DNA from: Actinomycetota bacterium
Lineage (GTDB): Bacteria; Actinomycetota; Actinomycetes; Actinomycetales; Microbacteriaceae
Assembly (NCBI GenBank): GCA_005778835.1
Contig: SXMG01000122.1
Location: forward strand, 1-37,614
Direction: 5' to 3'
DNA length: 37,614 bases
Part shown: piece after piece, positions 6,206 through 16,800 of the stretch
Layout of the letters: every line of letters begins with the position of its first letter
How positions within the stretch are numbered: the first letter of the stretch is position 1
Made by a program: the position numbers and the translations under genes
The notes under the pieces: generated by a model
The model's input: only the letters and a program-made list of their open reading frames with translations
Database searches by the model: none
What the model was told of the DNA's origin: nothing

Positions 6206-7768
6206 ATGACCAGCACTACGTCCACCACTACTTTCAGCGCTCTCGGCGTGCCCTACCCGCTCGTCGAGGTTCTCGAGGCTCAGGGCAAGACCGAGGCGTT
6301 TCCGATTCAGGTCGACACCCTCGCCGACACCCTCGCGGGTCGCGACGTGCTCGGCCGCGGCAAGACGGGCTCGGGCAAGACCCTGGCCTTCTCGATTCCG
6401 ATGGTCGCGCGCCTCGGCATGCGCACGGGCCCGGCCCGTCGCCCCATGAAGCCGCTCGGCCTCGTGCTCGCGCCGACGCGCGAGCTCGCGACCCAGATTC
6501 TCGCCGTGATCGAGCCGATGGCCGAGGCCTACGGGCTGCGCGCCATGACGATCTTCGGCGGCGTCTCGCAAGGCAAGCAGGTGCAGCAGCTGCAGCGCGG
6601 CGTCGACATCGTCGTCGCAGCGCCCGGCCGACTCGAAGACCTTATGAAGCAGGGCTTCGTCTCGCTCGACTCGGTCGAGGTGACCGTGCTAGACGAGGCC
6701 GACCACATGGCCGATCTCGGCTTCTTGCCCGGCGTCACCCGCATCTTGAAGGCCACGCCCGTGCGCGGCCAGCGCATGCTGTTCAGCGCGACCCTCGACA
6801 ACGGGGTCGACAAGCTCGTGAAGCAGTTCTTGCACGACCCGATCACGCACTCGGTCGACGAGGCGAACTCGCCCGTCGCCGACATGACGCACCACGTCTT
6901 CGAGCTCTCGGGCACCGACGAGAAGAAGCGCATGATCACCGCGCTCGCCTCGGGCAGCGGCCGCCGCATCCTCTTCATGCGGACCAAGCACACGGCGAAG
7001 AAGCTCGCGAAGCAGCTCACCGCCGACGGCATCCCCGCCGTCGACCTGCACGGCAACCTCTCGCAGCCGGCGCGCGATCGCAACCTCGCCGCGTTCGGCG
7101 ACGGCAGCGTGCGCGTGCTCGTGGCGACGGATGTCGCGGCACGCGGTGTGCACGTCGACGACATCGAGCTCGTCATCCACGTCGACCCGCCAACCGAGCA
7201 CAAGGCCTACCTGCACCGCTCAGGGCGTACCGCCCGCGCCGGAGCCGCGGGCGACGTCGTGACGCTCGTGCTGCCCGAGCAGCGCCGCGACACGGCCGAC
7301 CTGCTGCGCAAGGCCGCGATTCGCGTGCAGCCCCAGCAGGTCACCGCGATCTCGCCGGCAGTGACGCGCCTCATCGGCGATGTCGCCCCGCGCGTGGCCG
7401 AGCACGAGCTTCCGGCCGTGCTCAAGCGCCAGCCCGAGGGCGGCGGCAGCTCGCAGGGCGCCAATGCTCAGCGCAAGCGCGCCAACCGCTCGGGCCAGGG
7501 TGGTCAGGGTGGCCAGCGCAGCGGTCAGCGTTCGTCGCAGGGCGGCCAGCGCTCGAGCCAGCGCCGCACCGATGTCGCGCCGACGCGCAATGCAGCGAGC
7601 GGCGCCGCACCGGCTGCTCGCAGCACCGACACCTCGGCCTCTGCACCCGCGCGTGCCCGTCAAGGCTCGCGCCGCGCCTCGGCGCCGAGCGGCGGCTCGT
7701 CAGGCGGAATCCGCGTCGGCCAGGTCGTGCGGTCGAACTCGACCGGCGGCCAGCGCCGCGGGCGCTGA
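6206..7768 (+). CDS. DEAD-box ATP-dependent RNA helicase
   Basis: 520 residues. All core helicase motifs are visible: Q-motif phenylalanine and Gln35, motif I GRGKTGSGKT (about 50-59), PTRELA, GG, APGR, motif II DEAD (about 163-166), motif III SAT, motif V VATDVAARGVHVDD and motif VI HRSGRTARAG. The last 100 or so residues form a low-complexity tail rich in Gly, Gln, Ser and Arg, typical of RNA-binding tails of cold-shock/ribosome-assembly helicases. It should unwind structured RNA in the cytoplasm. ATG 6206 (MTSTTSTTTFSALGVPY) is preferred; the frame stays open to 6068 but that extension has no family similarity. A strong hairpin follows at 7798-7831. Confidence 0.94.
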   Translation: MTSTTSTTTFSALGVPYPLVEVLEAQGKTEAFPIQVDTLADTLAGRDVLGRGKTGSGKTLAFSIPMVARLGMRTGPARRPMKPLGLVLAPTRELATQILAVIEPMAEAYGLRAMTIFGGVSQGKQVQQLQRGVDIVVAAPGRLEDLMKQGFVSLDSVEVTVLDEADHMADLGFLPGVTRILKATPVRGQRMLFSATLDNGVDKLVKQFLHDPITHSVDEANSPVADMTHHVFELSGTDEKKRMITALASGSGRRILFMRTKHTAKKLAKQLTADGIPAVDLHGNLSQPARDRNLAAFGDGSVRVLVATDVAARGVHVDDIELVIHVDPPTEHKAYLHRSGRTARAGAAGDVVTLVLPEQRRDTADLLRKAAIRVQPQQVTAISPAVTRLIGDVAPRVAEHELPAVLKRQPEGGGSSQGANAQRKRANRSGQGGQGGQRSGQRSSQGGQRSSQRRTDVAPTRNAASGAAPAARSTDTSASAPARARQGSRRASAPSGGSSGGIRVGQVVRSNSTGGQRRGR

Positions 7769-7797
7769 CCCGCGCAGACCTGCCGAGCACGGCTCAC

Positions 7798-7831
7798 GGG
7801 CCCCGGAAGAGCATCCGCTCTTCCGGGGCCC
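7798..7831. terminator. Bidirectional terminator hairpin
   Basis: Perfect 14-bp inverted repeat (GGGCCCCGGAAGAG and its complement) with a 6-nt loop. It lies between the convergent helicase and giant surface-protein genes. There is no long T-tract, which is common in high-GC actinobacteria. Confidence 0.75.
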
Positions 7832-7868
7832 GGCCGTCTCTGCGCCTTCGCGCCGAGCGTCGGAAGCT

Positions 7869-10800
7869 CTAGTGCGCCGCGGCCCGTCGGCGGGCGATGG
7901 CCAGCATGACCAGGCCGCCGAAGAGCAGAGCCGCGATCACCCAGAGCCACAGCATGATCTCGACGACCACGCCCGTATCGGCGAGCGTGATCATGAAGAC
8001 GTTCGACAGAGTCGAGTCGTTGAGACCGTCGGCGAGCGTCAGGTCGCCGAGCTGCAGCACACCGCCGAGCCAGACCAGCTGCCCCGTCGCCCCGCCGCTG
8101 TCGACCTCTGTGATCGAGCACACCGAGTTCGCCGGCAGGTTCTCGAACATCACCGTCGTGCCGTCGCGGATCTCTGAGGTCACCGTCGTCGGCGGCGCCA
8201 CGTCAGGAGTGTCGCCCGTGTCGACCTCGTCGGTGCCGCCCGCCTCGTCGTCGACGATCGGCCAGCCGCCCGGCAGCAGCGGAACCAGCACGCCGTCGCG
8301 CTCCCACAGGCACGAAGTCTCGATCACGAACACGGCGTCGCGCGCCTCGCTGGCGAAGGGCCCCGTCACGTCTTTCGTGATCGAGAACGCCGCGAGCAAG
8401 AAGGTGTTCTCGATGCCGACCGTGTGGGTCTCGCCGGCCGCGACCACGAACTCGCTGTCGGTGGTGTCGCTGCGCGTCGCACCGCCCGTGCGCGACTCCG
8501 TGACCGAGCACTCCGCGCCCGCCGGAATCTGATCCCAGCCGTTGCGGTAGCCGTTGAGCTCGGTGAGCTCGCGAGCGGCACCGCCGGGAATCTCGAGCTC
8601 GGTCACGACGCCGTCGATCTCGAGGGTGCACGCGAGCGTCGCCTCGAACGGTCCTTCGACGAAGATGCCGGTGCCGTCGCCCGCGAAGGTCTTCTCGACC
8701 TCGACGCTGCCCACATCGAACGTGTTCGTGACGGTGAAGGCGACGGGCTCAGCCGAGACCGTCACCTCGTCGACGTCGACGCTCGTGCTCGTCGCTCCCG
8801 CACTGCGGGTCTCTACGAGTGAGCACACCGCGTCGAGAGGCAGGTCGGTGTAGGTCGCCCGGTAGAAGCCTTCCGACGTCAGCGCGCGCAGTGCGCCGCC
8901 CGGCACGTCGACCGACTGCTCGACGCCGTCGACGTCGCGCACGCAGGTCAGCTCGACCTCGAACGGGCCAGCGCCCCACGTCGCAGCGCCCTCGCCGTCG
9001 CGCAGCTTCTCGACCTGCACCTCGCCGAGGGCGAAGGTGTTCGTGACGGTCGCCTCGATCAGCTCGTCGACCACCACGACATCAGCGCTGAGGCCGTCGA
9101 CGCTGGTGCCGTCGATGGTCACCGTCGTCGACGAAGCTCCGCCGAACGCGGTCTCGGTGATCGTGCAGAGCGCGCCCGTCGCGAGGTTCTCGATCGTCAC
9201 CGGGTCATCACCCTGCAGGAACGTGAACGAGTCGCTGAAGACGGTGCGCTCGCCGGTGCTGTCGTCGAGCACGCACGTCACGTCGATCTCGAAGGGAGCA
9301 TCCGCCCAGTCAGCGGCACCCGCACCGATGACCGACTTGGCGAGCTCGATCGAGCCGACCGTGTAGTCGTTCTCGATCTCTGCCGTCGTCACCGAGCCGA
9401 GAGTCACGATCGCCGAGTCGCCGAGGAACGTGGTCGAACTGCCGCCGTCGACGGCGGTGACGACACGCGTGTCGGCGGCATCCATCGTGTCAGTCTCGGT
9501 GATGGTGCAGTCGGCACCGTTGGGCAGCCCGCTGAGCGACCAGGTCACGCCGTCGGCGAGATCGCGCTGCATCGGAGTGTCGACGTCGTAGCCGGCGCCG
9601 TAGACGGCATCGCCTTCGAAGGTGCAGGTGACCGAGACCGGGAAGGGCCCGTAGTCGATCGCCGTGTCGTCGGCATCGACCGCAGCGCTCGAGACCGTCT
9701 TGGTGACCGACAGGCCGGCGAGCTCGAAGGTGTTCTCGACCTCGAGCGCGGGCTGCGGCTGGTCGTCGACCAGCTGCGTCTCGTCGACCGTCACCGTGAA
9801 GGTGACACCCGTCGCGACGTCGGCGGTGAGCTCGGCGCCGTTCTCATCGAGGATGCGACTCGACGTCGCCCCCGCCGGGTCGGTCTCGGTGAGAGTGCAC
9901 TCGGCCCCCGACGGCAGCAGCGTGTAGCTCACCGTGCCGTCGGCGAGCAGCTCGCGGGTCGCGCCACCGGCGATGTCGACCGCGATGCCGTCGCGCTCGC
10001 AGACCAGCGTGACTTCGAAGGGTCCGTCGCCATACGTCGCGCCCGCGCCCAGCACCGTCTTGGTGACCTCGAGCTCGCCCGTGAGGTAGTAGTTCTCGAG
10101 AGTGACCGAGCCGGGGGCCGCCGTCGTGACCACGATGTCTTCGCCCGTGATCACCTCGCCTTCGGAGTCGACGATGCGGTGCGCGTCTGCGCCCGTTCCC
10201 GGCACATCGACCTCGAACACGGTGCAGGTCGAGCCGTCGACGAGGTTCTCGATCGTCACGAAGCCGTTCGCCGGCACGGTCACGTCACCGTTGAACGAGG
10301 TGCCGACCGTCGGTTCGGTGCAGACCACGTTGGCGGTGAAGGTCGCGGGAGCGAACTGCGTGCCGCCGCCGCCGATGACGTCTTTCGAGATCGTGAAGCT
10401 CGTGACGCCGTAGCGGTTGGTGAACTGCGTCGAGTTGCGGGTGACCGGAGCCAGCACCGTGCCGCCGTTGGCGGCCAGCGAGCTGATCGTCGTGGTCGTG
10501 CCGTCGATTGAGGTCGACGTCACGCCGACCGTGCGCGAGATCGACGTCGAGTCGGCTTCTTGATCGTCGGTCTCGGTCACGGTGCACGAGGCTCCCGCGG
10601 GTAGTCCGGTGAGCGTGCGCGTCTGGACGTGCCGCAGCGGGAACGTCATCGGCGATGACGCGAAGCCGTCGGCGATCACCGTGTCGCCCTGGAAGGTGCA
10701 GCTGACCTCGAAGGCGAACGGGTCGACCGGGTAGACCTGGTCGTCGTTCTCATCGACCGCGTCGGTGAGCACCGTCTTGCCGACCGTGAGCGACGCGAGG

Positions 10801-13800
10801 TCGAACCGGTTCGTCACGGTGCGGCTGACCGTGCTGTTGGCGACGATCGTGACATTGCTCGGGTTGGTCACCTGCGTGGCTCCCGCACTCTGCTGCTCGG
10901 TGATGGCGCAGCTCGAGCCCGCCGGGATGTTGGTCAGCGTCTGGCTCAGCTGAGTGGCCGCACTGAAGGTGAGCGTGCCGTACCAGACCGCGGTCGAGGT
11001 GGCGCCCGGCGGCTGAGTCGCCGGCGAGATCGTGGCAGCAGCCCGCGTGCAGTTGACGAGCACCGTGAAGACGCCGTCGCCGAAGTCATACGGATCCGTC
11101 GCGCCAGCTCCCGTGATCGCCTTGGTGACCGTCAGCGACCCGACCGGGATGCTGTTCGTGTAGTCGACTGCGTTCGTCGCGGCGCCCAGCCCATCGTTCG
11201 GGGCGAGCGTGACGACGGCCGAGGCACCCGAGGTCGACGGGGCGGCGACACCGCCGGTGGTGATGACCTTCGTGACGGTCGCGCCACGCGCCTGCGTCTC
11301 ATTGACCGTGCAGACCGCGCCGGCCGGAAGCGACGTGTAGGTGCGCGACTGGCCGTCGTTGAGCGTGAAGGTGCTCGGCGATACGGGTATCGCCTGCGGT
11401 CCCGCACCGTTGTCGAACGTGCACGCGATCGAGAAGCTGAAGCTGGTCTGCATGACCGGGTCGCCGTTCGCGTTCTCGGCGCCGTTCATGTCGACGGTCT
11501 TCGTGATCGTCAGACCCGCGAGGTCGTAGGTATTGGTCACCTCGCTGAGCTCGATCGGGTCGCGCTCGGCGAAGGCCGGCCGCGGGTTGAAGACGGTCGA
11601 CGGGCTGTAGTCGAGCGATCGCACGGTGACCGTGTCGGGCAGCGCCGTCGTCGTCGTGGCACCGGTCGTGCCGACCTCGCTGATGCCGCACTCGGCATAC
11701 AGCGGAATGCCCAGGATGCGCGTCGATGCGGCATTGCCGGTGATCGTGAACGGCGAGCGATCGTTGCCGCTGCTGTCGAGCAAGGAGATCGGCACTCCGT
11801 CGACCGTGCACGATACGTCGATGTCGAAGTCGCCGGGCGCGAAGGCGGCAGCGCCGCCGTCGACGATCTTGGCAAGATCGATCGCACCGGTGGCGAGGGC
11901 CACTCCGACCTTGCGCGGCTCGGTGACGAAGCGGTAGGGCAGGTCGTTGTCGCCGTCGCGGCCGCGAGCGGCGCCCGCGATCGAGTTGTACGCGATCGAG
12001 TCGCGGGCGAGGTTGGCGTTCGTCTCGCGCAGCACGGGCTCGCGCGCCGTTTCGGAGCGATAGACGATCGACACGTCGTCACCGGGCACGAGGCCCTGGT
12101 CGGCGACGTCGACGCCGACCGTCAGGTCGATGACGAACTTGAGCGCGATGACGCTCTCAAGGAGGGCAGCGTCGGGCACGGCGGGCATGACCTGCCAGCC
12201 GGTCGTCGCGTTCGAGCGGTCGGGCAGGCCACCGGGCGACCCGCTCGTGATGCACGGCCAGTACTGCTCGACCATCGGCGGGTTGGAGCTCGGCGTCATG
12301 CCGAGCTCGAACTGGATGTCGGCGCCGTTGCAGGCGGGCGTGGCCAGGTTCAGGCGGTCGGTGTAGTAGACCGTGAGGGCCTCATCGGGCCAGCCGACCA
12401 GGCGCGGGCGCTCGGTCAGAATCGGAGCCCAGCGCGAGCTGCGGGCGTCGTTGATGATGACACCGCGGTCGTTCTCGCGCGGCAGCACGTCGATCGAAAC
12501 GATCTCGAAGACGCGCACGTTGCCGGCGTTGAAGAAGTTGCCGACCCATTCTTCGGTGCCGCCCGGCCGCGTGATCGGCACGCAGGGGTAGCGGTAGTAC
12601 TCCTCGCCGTTGACGGCGAGCGTCGGGTCGCTGCAGTCGACGCCGTTGTTGACCGTGCGGATGATGCCGAGGTCGTCGAACGGCTCACCGGTGTCGGGGT
12701 TGATGACCGGAAGGCCGGCCTCGTCGAGCGGACCAGCCTCGACGCCCTTGACGCCCTTGACGATGTTCATCGGCGCGCTCGGGAGAGCCCAGACCTTGGT
12801 GGTCGCCGTGCAGCTCGCGACCTGCAGCTGCGGGTCGAGCTCGAGCACGCCGTTGGTCGAGTACTCGCAGCGATCGAACTCTTGGTCGCTCGTCACGATG
12901 GCGCTGTTGAGCACGAAGCCCGAGTCGACCGAGCCCGCTTCGAGGAACTGCCGGAAGAGCAGCGGTGCCTCGATCGTGAGAGTCCAGCCCTTCTGCAGCA
13001 CGAAGGCCGGGTCGGGTGTGATCGTGAGCGGTTGTCCGCCGGGTCCGCTCGCCCCGAGCACGGCGGTGAACGACGGCGCGGTGACCGGCTGGCTCGACGC
13101 GTTCACGACCGAGATCGTGATGAGATCTTCGGGGTCGAAGGTCGTGTTCGTCTCAGGATCGGTGCCGAGCACGAGCATCGGCCCCGTGGCGTCGACGGGA
13201 ATCAGGTCGACGATCTGCAACTCGGCGAGGTCTTTGTCCTGCCCCGTGCCGAGGTTGCGCACCTCGATCTCGTAGGGGATCGGCGCGCCGAGCGTGAGAG
13301 GCCCGAACGGCGTCTTGACGACGCGCACCTCGGCCGGTCGGTGCTGGAAGAGGATCTGCCGCGTGTCGTCGTCCTCGGCCTGCCAGAGCGGAGCGCTCGG
13401 GCTGTTGTCGGCCCAGGCGGTGACGAGCACATCGTTGGTGAAGACGCCGATCTGCGACTCGCCCGGAGCAGGTGCGGTGTAGATGTAGAGCGTCGACGGC
13501 ACGGGCTCGGTGCTCGGCTCGACGAGCAGGTCGCGGCGGGTGACCGTGAAGCGCACGGTCTGCAGCGGGTTGTACGGGCGCTCCCACGCCGCCCCGTCAG
13601 ACCGGGTGTAGTGGAAGCGGATGCCGCGGATATCGGCCGTGGTGGCGCCCGGTGGCAGCGTGGGCAGGACGAGCGACGAGCCGAACGCGCCCTCGACCCA
13701 GCACGCGTCGAGCACGGTCGACCCCCCGCATTCCGCGGTGATGCCGTCGGGCCCGCCCAGCACGTAGTCGATGCCGACGAGCACGTCGACCTTCACGCGG

Positions 13801-16800
13801 TTGAGCGGGCTCGCGAACGAGTGCGAACCGAAGCCGTTGAAGTTGTAGGCGTTCCAGAACGAGGGCGAGAGGTCTTCGATGATCATGTCGGTCGACCGCA
13901 CGTTGCCCGAGGGCTGACCCGTGAGCGTGATCGTCGCGACTCGAGAGTTGCCGTCGAACTGCGTGGCGGGTACCGAGGCGGTCGCGGTCGTGTCGGCCTG
14001 GATGCCCTTGGTCGCCGTGACCCCGTACGACAGGTCTTCGACGCGCACCTGGGCGCTGGCCTGAGCCGTCAGGGTGTTCACCGTCTCGCCGAGGGGCGGC
14101 TCGGCGAGCCCGCCCGGGTCGGTGATCGTGGCGCGGACAGTGTTCTCGACGACATCGCTGTTGATGCCGTCGACGCGAGTGCCGGGCGTGCTCCGCAGAT
14201 CTTCTCGCAGCTGAGTGTCGACGACGAGGCGGGTCGTGCCCTCGACCGCGATGCGGCCCGTGTGCACGACCTCGATGCCGACAACATCGGCGAGCTGCGC
14301 CGAGGTGAGAGCGAGCGCGGCCGTGCGGGTGAACGAGTCGAAGGCACCCGATTCGCGCTCGAGAATGACGACCGTGTTCGTGGCACCGCTCGGCACGGTG
14401 AGCGACACGATGTCGTAGAGGTTGACCGACTCGAAGGGGTCGGTGCCCGCCACGGGGTCGAGAATCGAGAGCTCGTCGACCCTCGAGACCGAGGTGTTCT
14501 CGGCGTCGATCGTCATGCGCGCGCGAGGGTAGAGCTCTTGCGGCGTGCCGTCGGGCGGCGTGCCGAGGGGGCCGTCGACCCAGCTCTTCGTGACCTCGAT
14601 CGTCAGCGGCTGGTCGAAGATCAGAATGGTGTCGCCCGCGGTGCGGGTGAGCAGCACGGTCGTGTCGACGTCGCGCCCGTCGAAGCGCACGGTGTTGTTG
14701 ACGACACCGAAGTCACCGGTGTTGTAGAGGGCCTCGCGGGTCGAGCCCAGCACCGCGATATCGGTGTCAGAGCGACGCACGTCGCGCACCTCGAAGACGA
14801 GGTCGAAGCGGCGGTCCAGCCCCATCGACGGCGCGACGCCCGAGCCGACGGGCGGAGCGGCCGGGTTGGTGCCCACCCGCGACGACCGGGTCGGGCTCTC
14901 CTCGACGATCAGGCGCACGCCGGTCGCGGCGGCGCTCTCGGCGTCGGTCAGGGTGTAGCCGGGGAAGGTTCCGTCGCACGCGGCGGGGCAGGGGTCGCCC
15001 GTCGCCCCGACCCAGCCCGAACCGGGAAGGTAGAGCTCGACGGCGACGACGCGGTCGTACGTCAGCAGAGCATCCATGCCGCTCGTGATGGCGGGAATGC
15101 GCACGAGATCGAAGGCCTCGAAGACGGTGTCGGCGACCGGCGTGGTCGCCGGGTCGCTCGCCGTGTCAGAGAGCACGACCGAGTCGAAGAAGGTGCCGGC
15201 GGTGCCCCAGGTGATGCGCGCCGTCGCCTGGTCGGCGCTGCGCGCGTTGACAGCCTCGAAGCCCGTGCTCGCGACCGGCTGCCAGTTCTTGGCGATCGCC
15301 GTGATGTTGCCCGTGCCCGTGCCGCTGCCGTCGTCGGTCGGCAGCAGCGTGATCGGTGCCAGGGCCTCGTCGGTGGCCTCAGAAGGCGTGGCGACGGGGT
15401 TCGAGACCCGCGACTGCACGGTGTTGTCGATCTCGATCGGGTCGATGCGCGTCGCCGACGCCGCGTCGCCCGTGCCGTCGCGCAGCTGATCGCGCAACGC
15501 GAACCGCAGGTTCGGCTGCACGCTGAATCCGGGGTTCAGCAGCGTGCCGACCGTGTCGTAGTCGGCGTGCTGGTAGGTGAACCGAACGCCCTCGATGGCG
15601 GCGCGGAGCGCCGGGTCGATGTCGGTGGTCAAGAACGCAGGGCCGACAAGACCGGCGGCACCGGGCAGCGTGTTCCAAGTGGCGCCGTCGAAGTACTCGA
15701 CCGTCAGCGTCGTGTTCGCGGGCACGGCCGTCGCGACGATGTCGGTGAGGTCGAAGTAGTTGTAGAAGTCGTCCACCCCGGTGTCGACCGGGTCGGTGAT
15801 GACGAGCGAGACCGATCCGACGGTCGACGCGGTCGGAGCGACCGCGGTCGTCGGCAGCGGTGTGATGCTGCTGGGCAGCGAGATGAGCGTCGTCGCCCCC
15901 GCGATGCCGTAGATCGTGTCGGGCGTGATGGTCTTGTTGACGACCGTGTTGACGCGCGAGGTGCGGCGCGTGAGGTCGTCAGAAGCGACGGCCGATGCCG
16001 TCTGGTCGTCGAGTGCGACGACATCGACGCGCACCTGGTTCGTGGAGGTGACGTCGCTCACGACCGCGTTGGTGAGCACGAGGAACGGCAGAGACGCATA
16101 CTGCCCGGGCGTCATGCCCCCGGGTGCGGTGCTGAGGAACCTGACGCGGATGCTCTGCACGAGCGCGGCATCCGTCGGGGCCGGAAGCGTGTCGACGGTC
16201 GTGGTGACGATCGGCGCACTGAAGTCTGCATCGCCCTCGTACCAGTAGCTCACCTCGGCGCTCGTCGCGCTCACGGGCCACTCGATGTCAGCGGTGATCC
16301 AGCTGTCGAAGCTCAGGCCCTGGTCGGCGAGCGAGGTGGTGCCGGGCGCCGGCTCGGTGAGCGTGAGCTCTTTGAGCGCGAAGTCGCCGCCGTTCTGGCC
16401 GCCGATGGTGGCGCGCTCGAGAGCGCCGCCGACGACGTAGGGGTTCTCGAACAGCTTCGTGGCGATGGGCGAGACGCTCGACGGGTCGAGACGGATGGTG
16501 TCGGCCGCAGGCTCGGGCGCTGTCGTCGTCGCGTCGAAGCGCACCCACGAGCTCGCGGTGTTGGTGAGCGTCAGGGTCGAGGCGAGCGCGGCGGCCGTCG
16601 ACGTCAGCTCGCCCTCGATCGTGATGCCGCCGATTGCGCCGCGGTCGACGCGACCCGTGCTCGAGGAGAAGACGATCCGGATTCCGCGGATGTCGGCAGT
16701 GTCGACGCCCACCGGCAGGGTGGCCGTGGCGGCCGCAGCACCCGTGTTCCAGTCGACCCCGTCGAACCAGTCGACGCGCACGCGGTCGGCACCAGCGGGC

